Source: Isoetes taiwanensis
Taxonomy: Eukaryota > Streptophyta > Lycopodiopsida > Isoetales > Isoetaceae
NCBI GenBank assembly: GCA_021234155.1
Contig: JAJEKV010000003.1
Coordinates: forward strand, 28,381,166 to 28,445,165
DNA: 64,000 nt
Reading direction: 5' to 3'
Of the stretch, positions 11,217 to 23,765 are shown in pieces (within the stretch, counting starts at the first letter, position 1; each line of letters begins with the position of its first letter). Made by a program: the position numbers and the translations under genes. Under the pieces are notes generated by a model that was given only the letters and a program-made list of their open reading frames with translations, made no database searches and was not told where the DNA came from.

Positions 11217-13880
11217 CTTGTAGAAGAAATACACGTGGTAATTATTTGAATTTGAGACTTTGAAACATTACCTTTCAGCCAATTTTATATACTATATACA
11301 CATGTGTATCGCAGGCTTCAAGATAGCCAGTTTGACGATTTATATCCTATTTAGTTTTATATTGACAATTAAAGTTTGCAATTATGTTTCAGTTTAAAAA
11401 TGAACTGTGTGTGGTTTTTGTCCTTAATGAGAATGAACTATGTTTATTTAATTTATTGATTGTTCCAAATTCATGATTATGTGTTGCAAGAATGATTATA
11501 TGTTTTTTAGGTGCTTCATATTACAAAATAAGACTTTCTAGGTGCTACGCATGACAGGTTTGAGATCAACTATGATTAGGATAGGATAGAGCATAATTTC
11601 AAAATATTTTATTGCAAATTCATAATCGACGTGTTTAAAATAGTCTAGATGATATATTGAATTTGCAAAATCTAATTTTCCTTTTTTAGCACACAAGCCC
11701 AACCAAGCCTATAGCCTTTTTTGCAATTCTAGCCTATCCACGTAGTAGTTCCACGTCACCAAAAACCGATATGGTTAGATTTACACCGTTAAATCTTGCC
11801 TTTTCTAACACAACCTCTAAAATTAGAAAAGCCAAGAAAATGGATGACGAAGATGAGAAGAGGCCCTTCAACCCATTCGCATCTTTCCGTGGCTTCCTTT
11901 TCCGTTTGTTTTTGCCCATGCTTGTTTTGTCTTTTTTGTATAGCATTTCGTGACCAGACTACATGCTTGGATTATTTGCAATGTCTATTCTATTTGCATT
12001 CTCCTTTCTTTTGCATATCCATTTCAGCACTAATTCCTTGACAGCGGTATCGTCTGAAGTTGTTTTTTTATCTCTCTTGCATTTCAACTTACCAAGTCTC
12101 GATGGAAAAAAGGAAGGAAAAGAAGTGGAACTTTTTATCTCCGATGGATTTCACCTTTGGCCATCGCATTTCTACATCCAAAGCTTCAGGTTTGTACCGT
12201 ATTCTCTTTTAGCCTGAACTATATGCATTTTCAAGCCAAGAATTCTATCACCATTAGCATAAGGGAGTTCTAGGTAATGCCATCATAATTTTTCTGCCAT
12301 TTCTGCTTTTTTTCTAATGTTCTTACGGTTTTTCATTTGCAAATGTACCTATACATAAATCGTCTGTAGGAAATATGCTCTTCTGAGTGACAATTTATAG
12401 ATATTGCTCTTCCTTTACCTTGTCATACCTCCACATTCTAAGTTTCCAAACTACTATATTATTTTTTGAGATTCTATGTTTAGCAATCCGAAATGCTGAT
12501 CCAGGCATCTTATTTGGATCTGGCTTTCTTTATACATCAATTCCCTATAAAATTTTGAAATCAGGCAGTGTGCACTCAAAGTTCTATGCAAAACTTTTCT
12601 TTTTATAGGAGATGTTATATAGTTCATTCACCTACTGTGTTGGACTTAATAAGGCAGTTGTTTGAGAGAACTCGAAACATGAAAGCAATGGTCCTTAGTT
12701 AATCAAGTTAAATCATGCACTAAGAAGCATTATCCAAATCTTGAGTAAGAATACCTTGCAAAATCGGAAATTCTGCTTACTGCAACTAAAAATGCTTATA
12801 TTAGTTGTCTGATGCAATGCATCGCAATACATGCTAAATCGTGCTACCCAAGTGCCCAATTTGATGAACTAGTTTTAAGGAGTTGCTATCAGTATTGCTT
12901 TAATTACAGTTCTTCAGTTGTAATAATTTTATTATGATGTGAAATTTTAGGTGTCTGAGCTATTGTATTTGATGATGGCAATATATGTTTTTCACTCATC
13001 ATTTCAACTTTCTGTATCCCTTGGCTCTTACAATGTTGCACCTGGTATTTTCGTCGGTGCTTTGTTTCCTTGCCATCAAAGTATTCAAAGTATGACAACA
13101 TTCATCTTTGATGAGCATTTGTCATTTTGGTTAGTGAATGGTTGAGTAATCTTCGTGTATTCCGTATACTTCGTTGTGCCTACTCTGGCAGCCAATAAAA
13201 GGTTGAAAGCTATTCCCTTAACATGTGGAATTTACATACCCTACTTTAGGATGCCATGGATGAACATGGCAATCCATTAGGTATATGGAGATCTCTTGTT
13301 GTGTTGCCATATGTAAATGAAAATTAAGGTGTTGACATATGGGATTTTCAACTTATGGTTCTGTTGATAGCATCAGTCGCTTTGCTTAGCATATGAAGAG
13401 ATCATGAGATGTTAATGCTGGAGAACTTGATCATATTTCGCACAAAATTTCGAGACATTATAACATCTGAAAATTGGTCTCATACTTAGTGGCTAGATTC
13501 TTTCTGGGATGACATGCAAGCTATAACAAAACAAAGGCAAAATGGAATTGTATTCAGTGTTGTATATCAATACAGAGTTCAATGATATAAACAAAACAGT
13601 GATACTAAGAATAGTATTAGCCATTCAATCACCGCCTACTAATAACGATCCTCTGCTACGTAATCAATCATTGCGGAAAGAGGCATGTTGAGATGCCCTC
13701 CCCGCAAAAGGTTAAAAGCATCTAGGGTGTGCATTAAGTAGTATCTTTTATGAACCACAAAAAGTATTAAATACTAAATTTCTTTTGGCCTTCGAGAGCA
13801 TTGTCTTTATCTTAACTTGGAATGTTAACATATCCTTGATTTTTTAAATTATTTTTCTTTAAATTATTTTTCATTGACAA
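11217..13880. other. Intergenic, one possible small membrane ORF
   Basis: AT-rich without clear genes. An ATG at 11841 opens a 37-codon frame to 11953: an acidic start (MDDEDEKRPFNPF) then a hydrophobic helix (FRLFLPMLVLSFLYSIS). It could be a small membrane peptide or a first exon, but has no independent support. Confidence 0.3.
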
Positions 13881-13881
13881 A

Positions 13882-14750
13882 AGAATAGAATAGAATAGAA
13901 TAGAATAGAATAGAATAGAATAGACGGAGTCCAATCGGTCTATGGAACCTAAAAGGCGCAGCAAATGTATTACTATCCGAGTTAAAAAAACCCCACCCGA
14001 AGGGTTTTCGGGGAAAAACTGTGACATGAATAAGAGTGCTGTCAAGCTGTACAAGCATCTATCATAAGGGTGCTCAATATCTCATGCAGGGGCTGGCCTG
14101 GCTAGACCAGCTCACCATAACATGTCCGAATGTCATCATATGCTGGACCGCTCTGAAGGGTGTAACATTCGTCTTCCACAGCTCCAACTTGGCAGCGTTG
14201 ATAAATCCTCTCCTAGCACGGCTTCCCAATGCATCTCCCCATCTCAATCCTGAGATGGCGTGCACCATTGCAGATAGAGGCAATGGATCTGCACTTTTTC
14301 ATAGTTAGATGGGTGCACATGTAGCATTGCGGGCCCCGCTCCAGCATGGGGTTTATGTGGCATTAGTAATGTGTCGTCTTGACTTGTTTAAGAGTGCTGG
14401 CACCCCATAGCTTGTTGAGGAAACATGTATGAAGTATTGTCTGAGGCTGTGGTGGTCTGCCTCCATTTGCACTACGATGCACTTGGGCTCCTGCACATTC
14501 CATATGGCCAACCATCGAGCTCTCTTTTCCCGCCAGTAGGCCTTTCCATTGCCATGATGTAAGCGAGGTTAGGAAGGCGAGTATCATTTATACTGACCAC
14601 CTTCTGGAAGTAGATGATGTGTCTGTCAAGAGCCTCTCTCTGAAGAGCCAAGAAGCATGTCTTTTGCAATAGTATCTAGTATGTAATTGTGGACTTAACC
14701 CCTAGTGCCCGTGCCAAGAAAGCTTTCTACACCTGCTCGAAGTCCTAAAT
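13882..14750 (-). mobile_element. LINE family 1, 3' fragment
   Basis: Minus-strand 3' end ending in a pure AGAAT-type pentamer array at 13884-13924, preceded by the 3' UTR hairpin (ACCCCACCCGAAGGGTTTTC at about 13990). Upstream are decayed ORF pieces: the zinc-knuckle region near 14170 and LQREALDRHIIYFQKVV, which matches the 6.6-kb copy's LQRAALEHHIIYFQKVV. The fragment is 5' truncated near 14750, as LINE insertions often are. Confidence 0.85.
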
Positions 14751-16928
14751 TCTAAAGTACCTAGGTACTTTAGCAGGTTCCAAAAGTATACACCCTAGCA
14801 TGCTTCCACCCAAAACCTGAGACAGATCATGCCTCATCTTCTACAATAGCTATAGTTGAGGACACTGCATAATTCAACTTGAAGAATTGTTTAGTTCTCA
14901 AGTCAAGGTGCAAATTTGTGGCTTGTAATATAAATGTAGAGGTAACCCCTATCGTGCATCAGATGCAGATACAAGGAGATACATAGCTGGTTCATTACGA
15001 GGTCATGATCTCTAAGGTTGACAATATGCTATTGCAATCTCCTATTAACTCCTCTTAGGAATGTTCATTTCTATTGGTGGCTTTAGTCTTTTTCAAGAAG
15101 CCTCAGCAACCCCCCCACCCCCTTTTTGGGTCTGCTTAATATTGTTTTGGCATTCAATTCATGGATGCTTTCTATTTGATGCCTTGCCTATCTATGTTTT
15201 AGTTTTTTGTTATGCCATGAGCATGTGGTCTAATTATATGACAGCCTCCTAAGGCTTCTGACAGGTGACAACCTTGTAAAGCTTATGAAATATTAGAGTC
15301 TTATGGACGAAATACATTCGTCTACTTGCATGCCAATTCTAATGAAGATCTTTAACATTAGGGTTTTATATTTACGTTGCAGGAAACCTATAGTAGAAGA
15401 TAAATAACATGTTTTTCTTAAATCTCTAGTTTTGTAGAGATAGGAAATGCCTATGGAATTGATTTTATATTGTTTAGAAATTTCTCATTGTACCTTTCCA
15501 TGTCACTTGCGCAGGTACAGGCTTATCTCCAAGCTTGATGGGAGCACCAAAAAATGATTTTGGATTTGAACAATATGACAGATGAATATGGAGGCAAAAG
15601 GCTTCATTTAGCAAACCATGTATTACATTTATGTATTTGATTTTGTTAGATTTGAATTGGCATGATAATAAAATCATTGTCATCATCAGCATCCCAAGAT
15701 TGCAAAGTTATCACTGGTCATGCTAGCCGTTAAAAAAATTTGGTTTCACATGATTTGTTCAGTCCTAGACTCTCTCTAAGTCTCATCGTTGTCTCTTAGC
15801 AATTAAAAAAATTTGGTTTCACTTTGTTCAGTCCTAGACTCTCTAAGTCTCATTGTTGTCTCTCCTTCTTGCAAGTAAAATATCTCGTAAGTAACCAATA
15901 TACCAAAGGACAATGGACATGTTGTTGAACACTTGACAAGCAACCCTCTAATTTTTGGCAAATTCAACATCCGTACTTCTTGTCCTGGATATGATATCAG
16001 TGTCAACTCAAGTCTCCACCATCACCCAAATTATTCTAGCCTTGTCTATGGCTACCACTTAGTTAAATGTATCTGCTTCTACATTCATCCAGTCTCAAAT
16101 CCATCATCCTCAAGGAGTTTCTACATCCAACATCCCATTGAAAATATGGACTTGCATCACCATTATACATATCTCATCTCTTTAAGGGTGATCTGATATT
16201 GCTTACTATGTTTGGCATTGGCTTGATCAGAGGTATACAAATCTCAATAACTAATTAACTACCCTTAAATGTTATCTCTAGAGCCGATAGGACTCCGATA
16301 GGCTACAACTATATTTTTAAGTAGCAGATAAGTTATATTCTCAGATTCTTGGGAATTATTGGTCATATTAGCTCCCGCTTGACCAAACAATTTGCTACAT
16401 GGGATATAGTCTTCCAAGTTTCCATCTAGCCCAAACTTGCATGAATAGAGCTCTCCTATTGTCTACTCCTTAACATGTTTCCAACTATCAATCTTTTGTT
16501 TTTTGCCCCCTCATTCAAGAACCTCTAACAATCAAAGATAGCTCCTACTTTTGATTGACCTCCATGATGGTAGATCTTCCACTTAACCTTCTAGCTTAAC
16601 CTCAATGTCTGCATTAGCTCTCTTTCTATAATCTCTTTCCTTTCGATGATCTTGAGCAATTGATCTCTCTCTACCACCTAGTTGGGATGGCTGTGTTGTA
16701 TGCAAAGAACCACTGGTATCATCACTTGTAACTATTCCAACTGTTGCAAGCCTTGCAGCTTACCTAGCTGCACATGCATGGAAAGGCTATAGATACAATT
16801 GACACTCTATAACATCACCATGATGTTGGCATGATGCAACCACATAGTTCACCATGGAATTCAGCATTTTAATGTTGACAAGTTCATGTGCTTGTTCCCT
16901 AACACCCTCCTCATCCACCATGTTGTTG
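14751..16928. other. Intergenic; tandem duplication at 15730-15866
   Basis: No supported gene. A unit of about 72 bp (TTAAAAAAATTTGGTTTCAC, then AGTCCTAGACTCTC and a TCTCATYGTTGTCTCT end) is repeated at 15730-15801 and 15803-15866. Confidence 0.5.
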
Positions 16929-17249
16929 TCATGTGTATTCAATTGGCTCATCCAATTCAGTCATGGTATCCCGCACAGATAGAGCATCTTCCATTCCAGA
17001 ACTCACCTTTGCTGGATCTAAGGACAATATACCGTTTGTCATAAAAATGGCTCCGATGATGTTGGATGGTGGCAATCCTATTGCAGCTACTTGAGAAATT
17101 AGCTCACATCTCTCTTCCATTTTAAGTCTTGCTTCATCCTTGACCACTTTATATTGGGCCCTTAATCTTCTTCTAGGCGCACAAACTCGCTTAATGCCGG
17201 TGTTTTTAGCTAGCACGTCATTCAATTGTCTAGATCCTGTAAGAACCAT
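16929..17249 (-). CDS. Unrecognised ORF, about 106 codons
   Basis: First ATG at 17249, open to a stop at 16929. Residues about 10-70 are charged and possibly helical (RVCAPRRRLRAQYKVVKDEA, then KMEERCELISQVA); the C terminus is acidic. No known domain is visible. The upstream frame continues open to 17306 without an ATG, so this may be an exon or part of a retrotransposon gag-like region. Weak evidence. Confidence 0.2.
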   Translation of the reverse strand: MVLTGSRQLNDVLAKNTGIKRVCAPRRRLRAQYKVVKDEARLKMEERCELISQVAAIGLPPSNIIGAIFMTNGILSLDPAKVSSGMEDALSVRDTMTELDEPIEYT

Positions 17250-17692
17250 GGGGCATGTGGGGTTGGAGCAAGGTGTTTCGCTTTGGAGATTTAATTCCTC
17301 CACCACTTTGTAGATTCTCTTTTTTTTTGTTCTTCTGGTTCTTTTGTGCTGTTGAATCTTTTCGGGCTAGAGCATGGGATTTTGCTGTTGGAGTTCAATT
17401 TCAAATGATTATCTTTGTTCTCAATTTCGGTGATTATCTTTCTTTGGGCTACATTTGTATATTCTGTGGGCGGTCCAGCATTGTCGCTCTACTTGCCCAC
17501 GTGTATGACGGATGTTTTAAGTTGGTCCAATGGTTGGAACTTAAAATCACTATCTTATATTATAATGTTATACCGTAAGTGTGTAGTGCATCGAGCCCTA
17601 ATTTGAATGGACGAGATCATCTGGATGCATCCGAAGGTCGAGATTTATTGCACGACTTACCACCATCGTGATTGGTCATGCTTCGATCTCTT

Positions 17693-19343
17693 AAGGGGAA
17701 AGGGTAAATGAAAAGGGGGTAAAGGAAAAGGGAAGTGGAAAGGGAGAATGTGAGGGCAAAAAGGCATGGGGAAAAGGGAAAAGGGTAAAAGGAAAAGGGA
17801 AATGGATGGGGATAAAAGAAGAGAAAAAGACATGGAAAACGAAAAAGGGAAAGAGAACCTGGGAAAAGGGCACGAGGGAAGGAGGAAGAGGTAAAGTGGA
17901 AAAGGTAAATTGAAAGGGCACGAAAAAAAAGGGAAGAGGGAAAGATTGAAAAAAGGTGGGAAAATGGGGAAAAAGAGAAGCGTTGAGGAAAGAGGAAAAA
18001 GGAAGGGACAAATGGCATAGGAAAAGGAAAAAAAAAAAGAGGGAAAAGGAAGGGAAAAAACGCATCAAGAAAAGGGGAAGAGTGAAAGGTTGGAAAAATG
18101 AGGAAAAGGGAAGGGACAAGGGGGAACAAGAAAAGGATGGGGAGAAGGGATGGGAAAAAGGGCATAGAAAAAAGGGAAAGTGAGAAGAAAGAAAAAGAAA
18201 AGGGAAAAGGGGGAAAGGGAACCTAGGTAAAGGTCACAAGGAAAAAGAAAAGAGGGAAACGAGAAAAGGGAAGTGGGGAAAGGCATGAGAGAAAAGGGAA
18301 GAGGAAAATGGTGAAGAAAGGGAAAAAAAAGGAAGAAAAACAGGAAAAAATGGAAAAGAAAACGGGCAAGAGAGAAAGGGTGGGGAAAAGAGGAAAATGG
18401 GTATAGGAAATAAGAGAATAAAACAAATGTGCAAAAGGCATGGAAAAAGGGAAAAGGAAAAGGAAAGGAAGGAAAAAAGTGCACGGGAAAAGGATCGGCA
18501 AAGGAGGAAAACGGAAAGACAAAAATCCATCAAGAAAAGGAAACGGGAAAGAAGGGAAAGGGAAAGGGAAACAAGGGAGTGATGGAGGGGGAGGGAAAGG
18601 GAAAAATGACATGAGGAAAGGAAAAGAGAAAAGAAAAAGGAAGGGTTGAAAGAAGGGAAAATTGCACGGGAAGAGGGAAAGGATGGGAAAAGGAGGAAGG
18701 AAGCACGGGAAAAATAGAAAAAAAAGGGTGGGAAAAAGGGCATGGGAAAAGAGAAATAGAAAAGAAAAAAGAATGGAAAAGGGGAGAAAGAGAGAGAGAG
18801 AGGGCACGGGAAAAAAGAAATGAGGAAAATGGAAAAAGGGAAGAGACAAAGGGAACATAGAAAAGGGAAAGAGGGAAAGGGTGAGGAGATGGAAAAAGAA
18901 AAGGTAAAAAGGGCATGAAAAACATGAGGGAGAAAAGAAAAATGGAAGGGAAAAGGGCTTACAAAAAAAGGAGGAAAAGGGTGGGAAAAGGAGGAAAAGG
19001 GAAGGGAAAATAGGCATGGAAAAGGGCGAAAGAGTAAAAGGTTGAGAAAAAGGGAAGACGTGGAAAAAGGATGGGGAAAAGAGAAGGCATAAAAAAAGAG
19101 AAAGGGGAAGGGAAAAGGGCAAAGCAAAAAGAGAAGAGGGAAAAGGTGGAGAAAGGAGCAAAAGGAAAGGGAAAAAGGTTATCGGGAACAGGGAAGGGGG
19201 AAGGAAAAGGATGGGAAAACAAGGAAACATATGAGAAAAACGAGAAAAAAAAAGGAAAAGAAAAAAAAGATGTAGAGAAAATAAGAAAAAAGTGAAATGG
19301 GGGATAGAGCAAAAGGGAAAGGGAAAGGAAACGGATAGGGCTT
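17693..19343 (+). repeat. 1.65-kb purine-only tract (GGGAAAAGGG-like)
   Basis: The plus strand is almost entirely A and G for about 1650 bp, arranged as degenerate units of 6-12 bp (GGGAAAAGG, GGCATGGGAAAA and similar) with scattered CATGG/CACGG interruptions. Such mirror-like homopurine DNA can form triplex structures. The 375-, 297- and 182-codon minus-strand ORFs inside are Phe/Pro/Leu/Ser-only artefacts. Confidence 0.95.
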
Positions 19344-19352
19344 TTCTCACTG

Positions 19353-19535
19353 CAGCCCAAAGTATTTACAGGCTCTGAACTTATGCCCAGCAACGCTGGG
19401 CACCATTACTAGTGACGAATATGTATATTTTAAATCAAATAATGTTGCATGATATGATGGGTATTTGGTTATTAGGCTTTGGAGTATCCTACTTACATTA
19501 AAAGACCATTGTAATATCTACTTTCACCTTTATAC
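19353..19535 (+). repeat. Segment duplicated inverted at 26926-27110
   Basis: GCAGCCC through CTTTATAC matches the reverse complement of 26926-27110 almost base for base. It contains a Helitron-like 3' end plus about 120 bp beyond it, so the duplication is larger than the Helitron terminus. Confidence 0.9.
19384..19412 (+). mobile_element. Helitron-type 3' terminus
   Basis: A perfect 8-bp hairpin (TGCCCAGC-AAC-GCTGGGCA, 19384-19402) is followed six bases later by CTAG at 19409-19412 and then T. Hairpin plus CTRR before T is the established Helitron 3' signature. I could not locate the 5' end. Confidence 0.65.
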
Positions 19536-20764
19536 TTTCACATGCATGCTATTGTTTGCATCTTACACAATATTTCTCAAGCTCCCATATCTTGCACCAT
19601 ATTGCACAAGTTTTTATCCCGTCGCATATTCCCAAAAACTCTACATTTCTTTGTAATACCATTATCCACCATCATCCCAAATAGGTAGATGGTTTAGACA
19701 TTCAACAAGTTGTATCACAATCCGACATGCATCCTCAACATTTGTTAATTGCATCTTGATAAATACTTGGTGGGGACTATTGCATAAGTAGTTGCAAAGT
19801 TGTCAGATCATATGTTATATACCATACGTGTAATTGGAGGATACTACGAGTGCAAGATATCCCGTTTATTTTTAGAATTATTATTGAGGTATACTGCGAG
19901 ATGCAGTTACTCAAGTCAGATTCCAAACTTCAGTAAAAAATTGAACACAAAAATAACCATGGCACAATGTGAAAGTAAGTTAATGTATGTGACCTTTCCA
20001 CTGAAACACACGAGATTCAATTACAAACAACAATTTATTAGTGTGAAGCAATGTTTGGCATAATAAATACAAATTGACAATGTTGTTTCGCTTCCAGGCC
20101 AATATTACGTTTTTAAGCCAACCAAACTTCCAATTGGGCCTTCTCCCGCAACACTTGCAGTTGCACAAATGTTGAGGGGTTTTATTAAGAGGTGGTTCTC
20201 AATTAGAATGTTTGTTTGTTAATCATGACATTGAATGAGCATTCATTTCTCATATACTTCAAATGATAGTGATATTTGCAAAATCAAGGTAATTATTTTA
20301 TGGATTTTATTGTAGATTTAGGTATTTAGTATTCATTAAACTGGTAAATTGTATTACATGTTAGGATTGCCAGCCACACATAAGGATTTGCACACTTTTT
20401 GTTAAAACGCTTACACTTCTAGCCCGAGGATAGCTCACGCAACGCCCGAGCACAATATCACACTCCCATAAAACCCTTGCACAAGCCGACCAGCGGTCAA
20501 CTAGGACAAGAGCGAGCGCGCTATGCATTCAAGGTTCAAGATACTGATAAACATAGATGAGACATCAACTTGCAATATATGAAAGCAGTCCGAGCTAGCA
20601 AAGTTGACAATAGAGACTAGCATGATTATCTGAGATGCGGCCCCAATGATGCATAAACATGTTTATAAAGCACTGGATAGAACACTGTGACGTGATGCCA
20701 TGTTACAGATTATTTGGGGAACTCATTGTTGTTTTGGGAGGAGATTTTTGCCTCCTTGAAGTAC
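19536..20764. other. Intergenic, no supported gene
   Basis: AT-rich with short frames only. CACGCAACGCCCGAGC at 20437 recalls a decayed Helitron hairpin but lacks CTRR. Confidence 0.45.
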
Positions 20765-20917
20765 ACCTATATATAGGCTGGTGGTTCTACTCAGTGGATC
20801 ATGATTATCCTCTGAGACTTTATTCCTGCCTCTGCATTTGTATTTTGCTTTTGCTTGGAGTTTCAATAAAGTTTGTCATTCTTCAAAAAAAAAAAAAAAA
20901 AAAAACCTATATATAGG
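20765..20917 (+). mobile_element. Short polyA retroposon with 13-bp target duplication
   Basis: ACCTATATATAGG stands at 20765-20777 and again at 20905-20917. Between them are about 105 bp of unrelated sequence carrying AATAAA (20865) and a run of about 20 A. This is the footprint of an L1-mobilised, 5'-truncated insertion. CATTCTTCAAAA before the polyA resembles the L1 3' end at 57305. Confidence 0.85.
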
Positions 20918-21065
20918 ATCATGTTGAGGTCAACATAAATATGCGGGCGATGAACTACATTTACAAAAGTGAACTATAACCATTCTTGCAAGCATCATCT
21001 GTAGTGTTGTCAGAAGTTGCACAAATGGACGTTAAAGACCAAATAAAAATACAAGCCAAGATATT

Positions 21066-21096
21066 AGCCCGGCAACGCCAAGCACACGTTTACTAG
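21066..21096 (+). mobile_element. Helitron-like 3' terminus
   Basis: AGCCCGGCAACGCCAAGC followed by CACACGTTTA and CTAG (21093-21096), then T. The hairpin is slightly decayed. It lies about 280 bp upstream of the COBL start codon, so an old Helitron may border that promoter. Confidence 0.5.
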
Positions 21097-21178
21097 TTTC
21101 TTTTAATTTTGAAAAAACCCCTTGAAGTCCATACCCTATCCTGCCAAGGTGGCAATTTTATTGCCTCGTGGCAAAACT

Positions 21179-21292
21179 GCCACGTGGCAAGGCTTTTCTA
21201 AATTATACCGGTTGATTCTTTACCAACCGGTTGATTCCAAAATTTACCGGTTGATTTAGATGCTGGGTAAACGTGGCAGTAAAATGCCACGT
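21179..21292 (+). promoter_or_regulatory. Candidate COBL upstream region: G-box palindromes and phased ACCGGTTGATT repeats
   Basis: GCCACGTGGC (21179-21188) contains a perfect G-box, CACGTG. ACCGGTTGATT occurs at 21207, 21226 and 21246, spaced 19 and 20 bp (about two helical turns). ACGTGGCA (21271) and TGCCACGT (21285) form an inverted pair around six bases. All lie 90-200 bp before the start codon. G-boxes bind bZIP/bHLH factors in plants; the role of the 11-bp repeat is unknown. No convincing TATA box is seen. Confidence 0.45.
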
Positions 21293-21379
21293 AAGTACGA
21301 GATATTCCCGTTGCAAATTTTGGTGGGAACAGAAATTTAGGTATTCTTGACTCCCAATTCAAAACCGCCGGACTAAAAT

Positions 21380-23765
21380 ATGCTTCTACTTGGAATTGCC
21401 ATAGCCATTCTAGGCTCCAACCTTGTCGGCGCTCAGTTACCATGGCCGGATCCATCCAATGGCCAATGCCTTGGAGTTTTTCTGAATTATCAAGTTGCAT
21501 CTGTAACAAAAATCTTTCCTATTTTGCCCAGCAATTCTTCTTTGCAACCCTACAGATTCCAATCCACCATTTCTCTCGCAAACACCGGATTCAAGGATGT
21601 GAAAGATTGGCAGGTTTTTATTGCATTCCGGCAGAATGAATGGCTTGCAAAAGCAGAGGGAGCTGTTCTTGCGAATGGGCAGCAGCTTCCGGCGAGGGTT
21701 GGAAATGGGATAATTCTTTATGGTTTTCCGAATTCTGATCTCAAGAACGCAATACAAACGGCGGGGGATTATGCTAAGATTCAGACTTCTGTTAATCTTA
21801 TCGGCACAGAATTTGGAATAGGACCGCCTCGCTTTCCCCTGCCTGCCAATATCAGTCTTCTTAATTATGGATGGGAATGTAATCACCCACAGATTCATGC
21901 AGGTAATGGTTGAATCGATCCATTTCTTTATTTTCCTGGGTATTGTTTTGGATCCTTTATAGCTAATACTAGATTCAAGAATGCATTTCAAGAATGTCCA
22001 CGCTATCATGCAGGTAGATAACAGTCCAGGATTTCTGCAGTGATTCTCATTTTATGCATTTGAAAGACTTGCTCATAACAGATCGTTGCCACATGAAACG
22101 TTTCTTTTAGTTCTTCCCGTTTGATCGACTTATGTGTTTTCTTGTATAATGAGCTTCCTTTTACAAATTCGGATGCGTGATTTGACAGATTACTAACCTT
22201 TTTCAGTAACGATCCTTTGTGTCGAAGTTATCAGAAGCTAAATTATAATTTTCTGGTTGTAATCTTCTTTATCCTATTACAGGAGCAATTCGGAACTGAC
22301 AAAATAACCGAACTGTTGAATGCTTTTTTTTCCCCCTCCAGAAAAGATCTAAGATCATTGCAACTAAATTTTTGTTTTGCACGTTTCAGAGAATCAGATG
22401 CATGTTTGCTGCCGAGAAGTTGTCACAAACGGAGAAGGATCGGACTCGACAAAAGAAATTTTGCCACCAGAAACAGGGGATGTGATAATCTCATATGATG
22501 TGATGCAGACCTTCCAGAATTTTTACCAAGCACAGGTAACAATTTCCAATAAAAATCCGGTAGGAAGGCTGGACAATTGGAGGCTTTCGTGGGAATGGAA
22601 ACAGGGTGAATTCATATATTCAATGAAAGGAGCGCAAACTACAGAGCAGCATCAAACTGAGTGCATAAACGGGCCGCCAGGTTTTCATTATCCAGATTTA
22701 GATTTCTCACAGGCAATGAACTGCCAAAGAATACCTATCATCATGGATCTTGCTCCTGAAAAATCAAACGAATCAGGGGTTCAATTTTGCTGCAGAAATG
22801 GCACAATATTGCCAGAGTTCATGGGCTCTTCTCTTTCCAAATCCTCCTTTGAAATGAACGTATACAAAATTCCTCCTCATTTAGAAAGGGAAAAGCTGTC
22901 TCCCCCTTCAAGCTTCAGCATCGGAAACAGATATACATGTGGGCATCCTAGGTTGGTTAGCCCTTCAAAATTTCCAGATCCGTTCAACAGATTTAGATCC
23001 AAGTCTGCTGTGAAAAGCTGGCAGATCAGCTGCAATGCAAGCAGGGTAAATTTCTTGTCCAAATGCTGCGTATCATTCTCTGCATTTTTTAACACTAGTG
23101 TGGTTCCATGCCCAACCTGTGCATGTGGATGCCCTGCTCAAATTTCTGGCTGTGATAAGAAGGCCAAGGCACTTCTCTTACCTCCTGGTGCCCTGCTTAT
23201 TCCTGCCTCAAATCGGACTCCAAAAGCTGTGGCATGGGCAGTTCTGAACGATCTGCACATCCCAAACCCAAAACCCTGTGCAGATTATTGTGGTGTATCC
23301 ATCAATTGGCACATTCATTCGGATTATGAAGATGGATGGAGTGCAAGAATTTCTGTTCTAAATTGGGAAAAGGAAGCAGTGAAGGACTGGTTTGCAGTTG
23401 TGGAACTGAGCGATGATGCATTTCATGGGTATCAAACTACCTATAGTTTTAACGGAAGCTCCATATTTAGACCGAATTTAAGAAGCAGCTTGTTTCTTCA
23501 AGGCACAACGGGGATGAATTATCTGCTTGGGCCTCAGCCTGGGGAATTTGCAGGTAAGATTCAATCTATGATCTCGTTTAGGAAGAAGAGGCCTGTGGAT
23601 TTGGCCACAAATGTAGCTGGATTTCCTTCTAGAATTGTGTTCAATGGTGAAGAATGCAGCCTTCCTCATGCTTTTCCAACCTCTTCTGCCGGCATTGCCA
23701 GAGCCATGTTTTCATTGCATCTTCTCCTCCTTTTGATGCTTAGATGCTTGCCGTTTCAGCTATGA
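21380..23765 (+). CDS. COBRA-like protein, COBL7 type (two exons)
   Basis: Exon 1 is 21380-21902 and exon 2 is 22390-23765, with an intron of 487 bp (GTAATG...TTTCAG). The junction codon is GAG, and the spliced product is 632 residues. It starts with a signal peptide (MLLLGIAIAILGSNLVGAQ), then the N-terminal extension typical of the COBL7 subgroup (about residues 20-175), the COBRA core (about 205-440; WRLSWEWKQGE, FCCRNGTILP), the cysteine cluster with KCCVSFSAF and CPTCACGC, and the C-terminal COBRA region. A hydrophobic tail (FSLHLLLLLMLRCLPF) indicates a GPI anchor. COBRA-family proteins act at the outer plasma membrane and wall and affect cellulose deposition. The length is close to the family norm for COBL7-10. 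The ATG at 21380 is chosen because it gives the signal peptide. The gene looks intact. Confidence 0.93.

Noticed and set aside
17255-17578. 107-codon hydrophobic plus-strand ORF
   Set aside because: T-rich sequence gives Phe/Leu runs; no signal peptide, splice site or family resemblance.
18223-19350. 375-codon minus-strand ORF (and 297-, 182-, 144-, 142- and 139-codon ORFs nearby)
   Set aside because: Consists almost only of Phe, Pro, Leu, Ser and His because the opposite strand is purine-only and so lacks stop codons; a composition artefact.
21437-22009. 190-codon minus-strand ORF antisense to COBL exon 1
   Set aside because: Shadow of the COBL frame; no independent domain and it runs into the intron.
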